64,000 nt of DNA from JAICUY01 sp963716585 (GTDB lineage: Bacteria > Chloroflexota > Limnocylindria > QHBO01), in the NCBI GenBank assembly GCA_963716585.1, contig CAVQTN010000002.1:682001-746000 (forward strand), read 5' to 3'. Below, in pieces: positions 8,307 to 16,520 of this stretch. The position numbers and the translations under genes were made by a program. Below the pieces are notes generated by a model. That model did not search any database, was not told the origin of the DNA, and saw nothing but the letters and a program-made list of their open reading frames with translations. Each line of letters starts with the position of its first letter. Positions within the stretch are counted from its first letter, which is position 1.

Positions 8307-9911
8307 ATGCGCAGCCTGCGACTCGCCCGCTGGCGACCGCGCGCGTCGGTCATCGCCTACAGCTCGACCGAGGTCGCCTGGACGGCGGCCGTGGTCGTCG
8401 TGTTCGCGTTCGGGATCTACCTGCGCACGCTCATGCCGTCGATCGGCTTCTGGGACACCGCCGAAGCGCAGACCGTGCCGCACACCCTGTCGATCTTCCA
8501 CCCGACCGGGTTCCCGACCTACACCATGCTCGGCTGGCTGTGGAGCCAGCTCCCAATCGGCGAGGTCGCCTACCGCATGAACCTGCTGTCGGCGGTGTGC
8601 CTGGCACTGACCTCCGGCCTCGTCGTGCTCATCTCGGCGCACCTGATGGCAGAGCGGCATCGGCTGTTGGTGGCGGCCTCGGCGGGGATCGCCGGCCTGG
8701 CGTTCGCCTTCGCCGACGAGCCGTGGCAGAACGCCGTACGCGCGGACGTGCACGCGCTCCACATCTTCCTGGCCGCGCTCATCATCTGGCTGCTGCTGGC
8801 CTGGGGCAGCGCCGAGCGCGGCGGCGCGCGTCGGCCCGGCAAGTGGCTCGCGGCCGCCGCGCTGACCTTCGGCATCGGGATGGGCAACCATCCGCTGACC
8901 GGTCTGCTGGCGGTCGGCATCGCGCCCTGGCTGTTCATCGTCGATCCGGGGATCTGGCGTCGCTGGAAGCTCGTCGCCGCGTGCGGCGGGATGCTGCTGC
9001 TGGGGCTGATGACCTACCTCTACATCCCCATCCGAGCGCTGACGCCGCCGGAGCCGCCGCTCTTCTACGCGCGTCCCACCACGCTCGAGCGGATGAAGTA
9101 CCTGATCTTCGCCGAGCAGTTCCACGGGCTGTTCGAGAACTTCGGGAACCCGTTCGACTTCCTGAGCCTGAAATGGCAGAAGGCCGATGACGTGCTCGCC
9201 CGCCAGCTGATGGGCCCCGGCTGGCTGCTGGTGGCCCTGGGGGCCGCCGCCGTGGCTGCCCGCCGCTTCGGTGCAATCGTGTTCCTCGGCCTGATCGTGG
9301 TCGGCAACGTCTTCTACTCGCTCAACTTCCAGGACGGCGACATCGACCGCTACTACCTGACCACGGTGCTGATCGCCTGCGCTCTGCTGGGCGTGGCGGT
9401 CGCCTTCCTGGCGGCGACCTGTGCCCGGGCTGCCGCGGAGGCCAGTCGACGCAGCACCGACCTGGCGGGACGCAGACGCCTGGCGTGGATCGCCGGTGCG
9501 CTGGTGCTGACCCTGGCCGCCGTCTTCCCGGTCACCGGCCTCGTCGCGGGCTACGACGGGCACGACCTCAGCCGGAACCGCGACGCCGACCGCTGGGTGC
9601 GGAGCGTCTACGACGTGCTGCCGCCGAACGCGGTGATCATCAGCTGGTGGAGCTACAGCACGCCGCTCTGGTATCACCGCTGGATCGACGGCGACCGTCC
9701 GGACGTCAAGATTATTGACGAGCGCAACATCCTGGACGACGGCTACGGCACGACCGACGCGGCGATCCGCGCCTTCCTCGGTCGGCGGCCGGTGTACGTC
9801 GTGCCGACCGAGTGGGACGTTGACCGGCTGCGCATCATCTTCGACACCGAGGACGTCGATACCTACGGCGGCTACACTGCGCTCCTGCACGTCAAGGAGC
9901 CTCCCGATTGA
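8307..9911 (+). CDS. DUF2723 family membrane mannosyltransferase
   Basis: A 534-residue polytopic membrane protein with about ten hydrophobic helices and a soluble C-terminus. The N-terminal GFWDTAEAQTVPHTL followed by FHPTGFPTYTMLG is the DUF2723 signature. This GT-C-like family includes TMEM260-type O-mannosyltransferases and many Chloroflexota and Bacteroidota proteins. It is divergent from the GT-C fusion and translationally coupled to the GT2 gene (stop TGA overlaps start TTG at 9908), supporting a common glycosylation pathway. ATG 8307 is taken as start; an in-frame GTG at 8235 is possible. The acceptor is unknown. Confidence 0.85.
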   Translation: MRSLRLARWRPRASVIAYSSTEVAWTAAVVVVFAFGIYLRTLMPSIGFWDTAEAQTVPHTLSIFHPTGFPTYTMLGWLWSQLPIGEVAYRMNLLSAVCLALTSGLVVLISAHLMAERHRLLVAASAGIAGLAFAFADEPWQNAVRADVHALHIFLAALIIWLLLAWGSAERGGARRPGKWLAAAALTFGIGMGNHPLTGLLAVGIAPWLFIVDPGIWRRWKLVAACGGMLLLGLMTYLYIPIRALTPPEPPLFYARPTTLERMKYLIFAEQFHGLFENFGNPFDFLSLKWQKADDVLARQLMGPGWLLVALGAAAVAARRFGAIVFLGLIVVGNVFYSLNFQDGDIDRYYLTTVLIACALLGVAVAFLAATCARAAAEASRRSTDLAGRRRLAWIAGALVLTLAAVFPVTGLVAGYDGHDLSRNRDADRWVRSVYDVLPPNAVIISWWSYSTPLWYHRWIDGDRPDVKIIDERNILDDGYGTTDAAIRAFLGRRPVYVVPTEWDVDRLRIIFDTEDVDTYGGYTALLHVKEPPD

Positions 9912-10672
9912 CCGATGAAGCGGCCGCCGGCCGTCCCCGGCTGACCTTCTTCTTCCCGGCCTACAACGAGGAGGAGAACGTGGAGCAGACCGTCCGCCGC
10001 GCGCTGGACGAGATCGGATCGCTGGTCGACTCGATCGAGGTGCTCATCGTCGATGACGGGTCGAACGACCGCACGCCGCAGCTCGCCGATGCTTTGGTCG
10101 CCGCCGATCCGCGCGTGCGCGTGGTTCACCAGCCGAACCGTGGCTACGGCGGCGCCCTGCAGGCCGGCTTCGCCAATGCGCGCGGCGAGCTCATCTCGTT
10201 CAGCGACGGCGACCTGCAGTTCGACCTGCGCGAGATGTCGCGTCTGCTCGACCGGTTGGCCGACGCGTCCCGGCCGGTGGACGGGGTCATCGGCTACCGC
10301 ATCCGACGCCGTGACCCTATCCATCGGGTCTTCATCGCCAAGACCTACAACGCCATCGTGTCGCTGCTGTTCGGCCTGCGGGTACGCGACATCGACTGCG
10401 CCATGAAGCTCTTCCGGCGCGGCGTCTTCGAAGGCCTGCCGCTCAGCGCCGATGGGCCGTTCCTATCGGCCGAGCTGCTGATCAAGCTTCGAGCCCGGGG
10501 CACCCGGCTGGCGCAGGTCGGCGTGAGCCACTACCCGCGCGCGGCGGGAACGAACACTGGCGCGAGCCTGGGCAAGATCCTGCGCACCTTCGGCGACCTC
10601 GGGAGGCTGCGCCTTGCGCTGTGGATGGACCGCGACGCGGCGCTTCGCACGTCTCCGGGAGCGAGCGGCTAA
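9908..10672 (+). CDS. Family 2 glycosyltransferase (polyprenyl-phosphate mannose synthase-like)
   Basis: A 254-residue cytoplasmic or membrane-associated GT2 enzyme. Visible motifs are FFFPAYNEEENV (nucleotide-binding start), VLIVDDGSNDRT, NRGYGGALQAGF and the metal-binding SFSDGDLQFD, all as in dolichyl/polyprenyl-phosphate mannose synthases. No C-terminal membrane helices are seen. TTG start inferred from the TTGA overlap with the DUF2723 stop. The likely role is to load a sugar on a polyprenyl phosphate for the two neighbouring GT-C proteins; the sugar identity is inferred from family. It converges with the BFN gene, overlapping by four bases. Confidence 0.85.
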   Translation: MTDEAAAGRPRLTFFFPAYNEEENVEQTVRRALDEIGSLVDSIEVLIVDDGSNDRTPQLADALVAADPRVRVVHQPNRGYGGALQAGFANARGELISFSDGDLQFDLREMSRLLDRLADASRPVDGVIGYRIRRRDPIHRVFIAKTYNAIVSLLFGLRVRDIDCAMKLFRRGVFEGLPLSADGPFLSAELLIKLRARGTRLAQVGVSHYPRAAGTNTGASLGKILRTFGDLGRLRLALWMDRDAALRTSPGASG

Positions 10673-11217
10673 CCCTGCTCCTCGGCCGGCGGGCTCTCCC
10701 CGCCGCCCAGGTCCACGTCCAGCGAGTTGACGAACTCGCGGAAGACGGCCAGCTTCTCGTCGCCCTCCTCGCCGGCGTCGTCGCGGTCCGGCTCCACGCC
10801 GGCCTCGTCGAGCACCCGCTCGTCGACATAGATGGTCGAGCCGGTGCGCACCGCCACGGCGATGGCGTCCGACGTGCGCGAGTCGATCTCGGCCTCGCTG
10901 CCATCGGCCAGCTCGAGGTAGAGACGCGCATGGAACGTGCCGTCGGTCACGTGGGTCACCACCACGCGACTGATGCGCGAGCTCAGTGCCTGGACGACAT
11001 TGACCAGCAGGTCATGGGTCAGCGGCCGCTCGGCGGAGAGTCCCTGCAGGCGCATGGCGATGGCGTTGGCCTCGGCCGGGCCGATCCAGATGGGCAGGTA
11101 TCGGTCGTGCTCCGTCTCCTTGAGGATGACCACGTGCTGGCTCGACAGCATGTGCACCCGCACGCTCTCGACGACGACCTCGATCAGCCGCACGCGGCCG
11201 GATGGCTGTTCGCCCAT
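10669..11217 (-). CDS. BFN (DUF151) domain protein, bifunctional nuclease family
   Basis: A 182-residue protein. Residues about 8-135 match the BFN/DUF151 domain: ESVRVHMLSSQHVVILKE, then YLPIWIGPAEANAIAM, PLTHDLLVNV and SRTSDAIAVAVR. An acidic tail follows (DRDDAGEEGDEK). DUF151 proteins are reported as nucleases in some organisms; the role in bacteria is poorly defined. ATG 11217 lies only six bases after a TAGAAT (minus strand, 11224-11229), so the mRNA is probably leaderless. Confidence 0.85.
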   Translation of the reverse strand: MGEQPSGRVRLIEVVVESVRVHMLSSQHVVILKETEHDRYLPIWIGPAEANAIAMRLQGLSAERPLTHDLLVNVVQALSSRISRVVVTHVTDGTFHARLYLELADGSEAEIDSRTSDAIAVAVRTGSTIYVDERVLDEAGVEPDRDDAGEEGDEKLAVFREFVNSLDVDLGGGESPPAEEQG

Positions 11218-11234
11218 GGCCCGATTCTAGCCCG

Positions 11235-12455
11235 CTACTCGAGCACGACGCGGACCACTCGGTCTGGTGTCAGAAGGAACGCGGCGGGCGGGCCATCGGC
11301 CGCCGAGGTGACCTCGAAACCGACGACGTCGTCCAGCAGCGCCGCCTCGGGCCCGGTGCGCGGCGCCATCCATTGCCGCACGAATGCCCCGTCCGCGTAG
11401 CCGAAGGCGATGATCCGCGCATTCGCGGCATCGTAGACATACAGGTAATCGAGGTCCCCGACCGTCGCGCCGTCGAGCAGCCGGTAGTCGAGGGACGGCC
11501 GGACCTCCTGGTCGGGCGGGGCGTCGAGCGAGTAGTCGGACTGCGCCAGCGGGCTGCCGAAGTTCACGCGGGTCACGGTCTTCGCCTGGAGCAGCCACAG
11601 GTTGGCGTCGACGCGCAGGTCGCGGGCCGATGTGGCGGGCAGGTCCGGCTTGCCGGACAGATATGGCCTCGGCGTCCCGTGGAATGTGACCGGCAGGCTG
11701 TTCTGTGGCGTCCATTTCAGGACCTCGCCGCTGTTGCCGTCGACGACGTACAGGTTGAAGATCTGCAGGGGCGGCCGATGCTGGAGCGCAGCCAGCAGGT
11801 GGCTGGCGGAGGCGAGTTTGTCGATCCCGTCGAGGGGCATGCGGTGCGGCACCTGCTGCTCCAGGTCGATGCGCCACGCCTGGCGTTGACGATCAACGAT
11901 CACCACGTCGGTCGCCGCGGTGGCGATGAGCCACGGGTCACCGGCCGTGGCGCCGCCGAGGGCCTGTCCGGCCCGGTAGACGACCTTGGCGCTGCCGCTG
12001 CCCGGGTCCACGCGAATGACCCGGCCGCGGCCCGACTCGGCGATCCACAGCGACCCGTCGCTGGCGGCCACCATGCGGAACGGCTTGGCTGATTCGAACG
12101 CGCCGGCGAGGTCCGCGACGGTCGTCACCTCACCGAGCCGCGCCACGCGATAGAGGGCATCCAGGCCGCGATCGACGCGAGCCTGCAGCGGCTCCAGCTC
12201 GCCGCTCGGCACGCCGGCGCCATGCGCCTGGCGGAGGGCGTTGAATGCGTCGCCGAGCAGCCCCTTGGCCTGGTCGGGGGATCGGTCGACGAGGTCCTGG
12301 CCGTCGACCGTGCGGTCGACCTGCGCGACGAGCTGCTGCGCGCTGGCGATCGCCTCGCGCGCCACCGCGGCGCGGGGAATCGCCTCTGTCGGACGCGGGT
12401 TGGGCAGTCCCGCCACGCTGCCTCCGGCGGCCAGCAGAGCGGCCGCCACGACCAT
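11235..12455 (-). CDS. C-terminal part of frameshifted phosphatase-like gene: TM helix plus beta-propeller domain
   Basis: This 406-residue frame starts inside a membrane helix (VVAAALLAAGGSVAGL) and continues as an extracytoplasmic domain with propeller-type repeats such as DGSLWIAESGRGRVIRVDPGSG. The upstream sequence in the same frame (LREAGRRRRLGLVG) is an Arg-rich cytoplasmic flank, as expected just before a helix, so coding continues upstream of the ATG at 12455. It overlaps the preceding gene by 326 bp in another frame, which is implausible for two real genes. The simplest reading is one protein with 12130-13458, broken by a 1-nt shift near 12540-12560. Confidence 0.6.
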   Translation of the reverse strand: MVVAAALLAAGGSVAGLPNPRPTEAIPRAAVAREAIASAQQLVAQVDRTVDGQDLVDRSPDQAKGLLGDAFNALRQAHGAGVPSGELEPLQARVDRGLDALYRVARLGEVTTVADLAGAFESAKPFRMVAASDGSLWIAESGRGRVIRVDPGSGSAKVVYRAGQALGGATAGDPWLIATAATDVVIVDRQRQAWRIDLEQQVPHRMPLDGIDKLASASHLLAALQHRPPLQIFNLYVVDGNSGEVLKWTPQNSLPVTFHGTPRPYLSGKPDLPATSARDLRVDANLWLLQAKTVTRVNFGSPLAQSDYSLDAPPDQEVRPSLDYRLLDGATVGDLDYLYVYDAANARIIAFGYADGAFVRQWMAPRTGPEAALLDDVVGFEVTSAADGPPAAFLLTPDRVVRVVLE

Positions 12456-13458
12456 GCCGACGAGCCCCAGCCGCCGCCGCCGGCCCGCCTCGCGCAGCGC
12501 GGTGCGCGAGCACCGTCTTCGGGTACCTGGCAGGACGGCGCGGCACGAAGGCCAGGATCCAGCTCACGAGGTGCAGCAGGAACCGCGCGAGCAGGCGCTG
12601 GAATCCGTCGATCGCGTCGGCACAGCGATGCAGGAAACGACCGAGTGCGTCGGCCAGCGGCACCGGACTCTGATCGGGCAGCCCCGCAAGCGGTTCGGCG
12701 GGACGCACCGGCTCGAGCTGATGCGTGGTGACGGTGGCGCCCAGCTCGACGATCTCGATCGCCAGCAGGCCGTCCGACCCGCTGCCGCCGCGGATCGCGA
12801 AAAGGTGCTGCAGGTGCTCGATCGCGGTTCCCGGTCGCAGCGTGGCGAGGGCGTGCTTCAGCTCGTCCACGCCGACCACCTGGGCAAGGTTGCGACTGAC
12901 AAGGGCGATGCGGTCGTTCGCGGCCATTTCGCCCTGCCAGGTGTACGGCTCGATCTCCAGCGCCTCGCCGAGCGTCGCCGCCACGCGGCGCTCGCGGATG
13001 CGCGGGTCCTCTTCCCGCACGGCGGGCGGAGGTGGCAGCTCGTACATGCGGCCGCCGCGCACGATCACCGCGGCCGCCGGTCCCAGCTTGGCGACCGACA
13101 GCTCCCGGCCGTGGATCGCCACGGCGATGACGCTCACCCCGGCGCGGCGGGGAATGCCGAGCTTGCCGCGCGAGTGGTAGAGGCGCCGGTTGGCGTTGGC
13201 CAGGGCCTTCGACAGCACGACGAGCGTGCCGGCCGAGAGGTCGTAGTAGTAATCGTGCTCGAGCGCCTCGAGCGCTGCGGCAGCGGCCCGCGCCAGCGCG
13301 GCTCCGCCGCCGCTGAGCTGCGCCAGCACGAAGAGGCTGCCCTTGCTGCGTGCCTGTGCCCCGACCGTCGGCTCGTGGAAGCGGACGACGTCGCGGGCGT
13401 CGCTTGGACGCTCCTCGGCGACGAGCATTCCGATTCGTGTTGCGAGGCGGTTGCTCAT
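12130..13458 (-). CDS. N-terminal part of frameshifted gene: degenerate PPM-type phosphatase-like domain
   Basis: Residues 1 to about 270 resemble a PPM/PP2C fold: a GAQARSKGSLFVLAQLSGGG segment sits where active enzymes have the metal-binding ADGMGG, followed by AGVSVIAVAIHGRELSVAKLGPAAAVIV. The catalytic aspartates I would expect are absent, so this is probably a pseudophosphatase. Residues about 285-310 are hydrophobic. From about codon 305 (near 12545) the frame becomes an Arg/Ala/Gly/Pro-rich shadow translation up to the stop at 12130. True coding very likely passes into the frame of 11235-12455. It sits directly downstream of dciA. Start ATG 13458. Confidence 0.6.
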   Translation of the reverse strand: MSNRLATRIGMLVAEERPSDARDVVRFHEPTVGAQARSKGSLFVLAQLSGGGAALARAAAAALEALEHDYYYDLSAGTLVVLSKALANANRRLYHSRGKLGIPRRAGVSVIAVAIHGRELSVAKLGPAAAVIVRGGRMYELPPPPAVREEDPRIRERRVAATLGEALEIEPYTWQGEMAANDRIALVSRNLAQVVGVDELKHALATLRPGTAIEHLQHLFAIRGGSGSDGLLAIEIVELGATVTTHQLEPVRPAEPLAGLPDQSPVPLADALGRFLHRCADAIDGFQRLLARFLLHLVSWILAFVPRRPARYPKTVLAHRAARGGPAAAAGARRHGRGGRSAGRRRQRGGTAQPASDRGDSPRRGGARGDRQRAAARRAGRPHGRRPGPRRPIPRPGQGAARRRIQRPPPGAWRRRAERRAGAAAGSRRSRPGCPLSRGAAR

Positions 13459-13507
13459 CTGACTTGGCGCTCGCTAGGTACAGGCTGGCAGCGGAACTCG
13501 CGGCCGA

Positions 13508-13864
13508 TTATAGGCTCGACGCCCCTCCCCAACGACCAACCGATACGGCCAGCCGGCGCAGCACAATGGTCGCCCCCGGCCTTCCCTGCATGCGCTGGTT
13601 GACGCTCCACGTCAAGGCGTCGGCGCGGAGCTTCAGCTCCTGGGCCAGGATCGCCTCGGAGGCCTCGACATGTGCCGTGCCGGCGCTGACCGTCGCCACC
13701 CGGCTCGAGAGGCCGCCGCGCTGCAACCCGGCGGCAGCAACCGTCTCCTGCCACGCGACGCGCACCTGCGCGAGGGCGAGCTGCTCGACGGCCTCGGGTC
13801 CCATTCCGTGCAGCAGGGTGCGCCCGATCGCGGCGCCGCCCGGCTCATCGGCGCCGCGGCTCAC
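13508..13864 (-). CDS. dciA: DciA-like (DUF721) replicative helicase operator
   Basis: A 118-residue protein with the DUF721 pattern: VRVAWQETVAAAG, then LSSRVATVSAGTAHVEASEAILAQELKLRADALTWSVNQ in two adjoining segments, and a final beta strand ATIVLRRLAVSVG. DciA proteins recruit the DnaB helicase in bacteria lacking DnaC/DnaI. Position immediately after recF (15 bp gap) in the dnaA-dnaN-recF cluster is the usual one in actinobacteria and relatives and supports the call. Confidence 0.75.
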   Translation of the reverse strand: MSRGADEPGGAAIGRTLLHGMGPEAVEQLALAQVRVAWQETVAAAGLQRGGLSSRVATVSAGTAHVEASEAILAQELKLRADALTWSVNQRMQGRPGATIVLRRLAVSVGRWGGASSL

Positions 13865-13879
13865 GATTCGACGACCACG

Positions 13880-15058
13880 TCAAGCAACCCGCGGTGTCAG
13901 GCTCAGGCGCCCGTCGTCGACCTGCCACACCGGGACGCCGCGCCGCCGGCTGGCGGGGATCGCATCGAGGTCGGCCATCGTGACCAGCACCTGGCCTCGG
14001 TCCAGGAGCAGCGCCAGGCTGCGCTCGGAGCGCTCGAGGTCGAGCTCGCTGAACACGTCGTCGAGGAGGATGATCGGCCGCGGCGCGCCGTCGTCGGCCA
14101 GGAGCTCGGTCTCGGCCAGCTTCAACGCCAGGATGATGGTGCGCTGCTGCCCCCGGCTGGCGTGCTCAGCCACGTCGCGCCCCGCGAGCTGGACCCGCAG
14201 GTCGTCACGTTGGGGCCCGACGAGCGAGACGCCGTTCCACAGCTCCTTCTGGCGGATGTCGGACACGCGCCGGCGGAACGGCTCGACCAGCCACTCGGCG
14301 TCCGGTGTGCGGGCGCCGCGGTCCGGCCACGATTCCTTCAGGGAGTCGACGTAGGCGAGCCGGACCGTTCCACCCTCCTCGTCCACCGGCGCCACGGCGT
14401 CGTGCAGCGGTCCAATCCGCTGCTGCAGCTCGGCGACCAGCGCCAGGCGCCCGGCCATCACCCGCGACCCGACGGCGATGAGCTGCTCGTCCCAGAACCC
14501 GAGGCTGGCGGCAGTCGCCTCCTCGCGGCGGATCGCCCGCAGCAGCGCGTTGCGCTGCGCCAGCACCCGTGCCAGGTCGACAAGGTCGCGGGCCAGCCGC
14601 CGGTCGCGCTGGGCGAGGATCCCGTCCAGGAATCGCCGCCGCTCCCCGGGCGAGCCGACCAGCAGCAGCATCTCCTCGGGACGGAAGAGGACCGCGCGCG
14701 CCGTGTCGGGGACGCTGGAGTAGCGACGCGGCACCCCGTTGATCATCAGCCGCTTACGCACCCCGGCCGGCGGTTCGAGCCCTGGGATCAGGAGCTCGAT
14801 GCGCACCGGCCCGGCGACATCGGACACGAGATCGAGCAGAACCCGCGCCCAGCCGGCACCATGACGCACCAGCTCGTGATCGGCGCCGGCCCGGTGCGAC
14901 CGCCCCGTGATGGCCACGAAGATCGCCTCGAGGAGGTTGGTCTTGCCGGCGCCGTTCGGCCCCGCGACGATCGTCAGCCCCGGATCCAGGTGCAGCTCGG
15001 CGGACGGGTAGCTGCGGTAGCTCTCCAGGACGAGATGGGTCAGGCGCACGCAGGACAC
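13880..15058 (-). CDS. recF: RecF, recombinational repair ATPase
   Basis: SMC-like ATPase that loads RecA at gaps with RecO/RecR. The 392-residue protein has Walker A GPNGAGKT, the ABC-type signature SRGQQRT and Walker B IILLDDVFSELD, with the typical N-terminal LTHLVLESYRSY. Length is close to family norm. It follows dnaN by 35 bp on the same strand and precedes dciA, the classical origin-proximal order. Confidence 0.95.
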   Translation of the reverse strand: MSCVRLTHLVLESYRSYPSAELHLDPGLTIVAGPNGAGKTNLLEAIFVAITGRSHRAGADHELVRHGAGWARVLLDLVSDVAGPVRIELLIPGLEPPAGVRKRLMINGVPRRYSSVPDTARAVLFRPEEMLLLVGSPGERRRFLDGILAQRDRRLARDLVDLARVLAQRNALLRAIRREEATAASLGFWDEQLIAVGSRVMAGRLALVAELQQRIGPLHDAVAPVDEEGGTVRLAYVDSLKESWPDRGARTPDAEWLVEPFRRRVSDIRQKELWNGVSLVGPQRDDLRVQLAGRDVAEHASRGQQRTIILALKLAETELLADDGAPRPIILLDDVFSELDLERSERSLALLLDRGQVLVTMADLDAIPASRRRGVPVWQVDDGRLSLTPRVA

Positions 15059-15093
15059 CGGGCGTGGATCGGCAATCGGTTCTGGCCTCTGCG

Positions 15094-16224
15094 TCAGGAG
15101 GCGGTCCGCACGGGCATGATCACGTGCACGTAGTCGTCCTTCCCGACGCCGCGCACCACGCCAGGTGCCAGCGGCCCAGAGAGCTCCAGCGCAGCCTCGT
15201 CGGTCCCCAGGTTGGACAGGACGTCGAGCAGGTAGCGGGCGTTGAAGGCGATCGACGTCGGCGAGCCCTCCACCGTCGCCTCGAGCGCGTCGGCGTTATC
15301 GCCGACGTCGGCTGCGTGCGCGCTGATCGAGACGCCCTCGCCGTTCGAGCTCTCACCGCCGAGCTCGATCTTGACGATGTTGGCGCTGTCGCGGGCGAAG
15401 ATGCTCGCCCGTCGCGCACCGGACAGGAAGGCCTCGCGGTCCAGGACGGCGCGCGACGAATGGGCCTGCGGGATCACCGGCTCGTAGTTCGGGAACTGCC
15501 CCTCGATGAGCCGGCTGACCAGGTCGATGCCCTCGACGTGGAACAGTACCTGGCTCTTGTTGGGGGTGACCGTGATCTCGATGGGCGTCTCGGCGTCGGG
15601 CAGGATGCGCATCAGCTCGGCATACGATCGCGCCGGGACGACGATGCTCATCTCGGGAGTGACCGGAGACGAGAGCTTCAGGTTACGCACCGCGATGCGG
15701 TAGTTGTCCGCAGCCGCCAGGGTCATCGCATCGCCAGACAGCTTGGTCAGCACGCCGGTCAGGATGGGACGGCTCTCGTCGCTGGCCGCTGCGAACACGA
15801 CCTGGCTCAGCGCGTCGCGCAGCGACCGAGCGTCGACCGAGGTGGCGGGTGCCTCGCCGATGGCGGCGACCACCGGGAATTCGTCGGCGTCGATGCCCTT
15901 GATCGACGAGCGGCTGCCGCCGCAGGTCACCTTGAGCGTGCGGTCCTTGGCCGAGAGCTGGAGGTCGATGCGCTGGTTGGGCAGTGACGCCACCAGGTCG
16001 GTCAGCAGCTTGGCCGGCACGGTGATCTCACCCGCCTCCTCGATCTTGCCCGGCACCCAGCAGTTGATCCCGATCTCGAGGTTCGTGGCGGTCAGTTTCA
16101 GACCCGACTCCTCGGTCTTCAGCAGCACATTGGCGAGTACCGGCAGCGTGGCCCGGCTGCTCACCGCCCGGCTCACGATGCCGAGCCCGCGCGCCAGGTT
16201 CTCCTGCATGACCGATACATTCAT
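15094..16224 (-). CDS. dnaN: DNA polymerase III sliding clamp (beta subunit)
   Basis: Ring-shaped processivity clamp, 376 residues in three similar domains. It starts MNVSVMQENLARGLGIVSRAV and ends with the conserved C-terminal loop KDDYVHVIMPVR. ATG 16224 is chosen over the longer GTG at 16236 because GTGAGG then becomes a Shine-Dalgarno at good distance. It lies across the oriC spacer from dnaA and just upstream of recF. Confidence 0.95.
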   Translation of the reverse strand: MNVSVMQENLARGLGIVSRAVSSRATLPVLANVLLKTEESGLKLTATNLEIGINCWVPGKIEEAGEITVPAKLLTDLVASLPNQRIDLQLSAKDRTLKVTCGGSRSSIKGIDADEFPVVAAIGEAPATSVDARSLRDALSQVVFAAASDESRPILTGVLTKLSGDAMTLAAADNYRIAVRNLKLSSPVTPEMSIVVPARSYAELMRILPDAETPIEITVTPNKSQVLFHVEGIDLVSRLIEGQFPNYEPVIPQAHSSRAVLDREAFLSGARRASIFARDSANIVKIELGGESSNGEGVSISAHAADVGDNADALEATVEGSPTSIAFNARYLLDVLSNLGTDEAALELSGPLAPGVVRGVGKDDYVHVIMPVRTAS

Positions 16225-16291
16225 CGCCAACCTCACCTACCACTACAAGATGGGAGAAGAATACTTGGTACGCCGTCGTCCCTAGTCGACG

Positions 16292-16512
16292 TGTGGATCG
16301 TGTGGACGGCCACGCCGACGCGTGCCCGTTTCGCGCTCGGCGGCCGCTGTCGACAACCCGTCGCCGGCTGTGCATCGGTCGCCCCACCGGTGCTGATCGA
16401 CGGACGACGATCCGGCACAGGCTGTGGATTCGGCCCCCGGCCGGGGCCTCTCGAGCCCGGAATTATCCACAGCAGCGACGCGATATCCACCAGGTGAGCG
16501 AGGTTATCCACG
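16292..16512. other. oriC: Replication origin oriC: DnaA-box cluster between dnaN and dnaA
   Basis: The 296-bp spacer between dnaA and dnaN holds a perfect DnaA box TTATCCACA (16463-16471) and a one-mismatch box TTATCCACG (16504-16512). More degenerate boxes follow: ATATCCACC at 16483, and on the other strand GAATCCACA (16423-16431), CGATCCACA (16292-16300) and CCGTCCACA (16301-16309). Position between dnaA and dnaN, with rpmH diverging on the far side of dnaA, is the standard bacterial origin layout. A slightly AT-richer stretch lies at 16235-16270 next to dnaN; calling that the unwinding element is a guess. Confidence 0.8.
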
Positions 16513-16520
16513 CTGACCGG

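Noticed and set aside
8202..9890. Upstream extension of the GT-C fusion frame to 9890
   Set aside because: It is the antisense of the DUF2723 gene and has no family-like sequence; the real start is near 8201.
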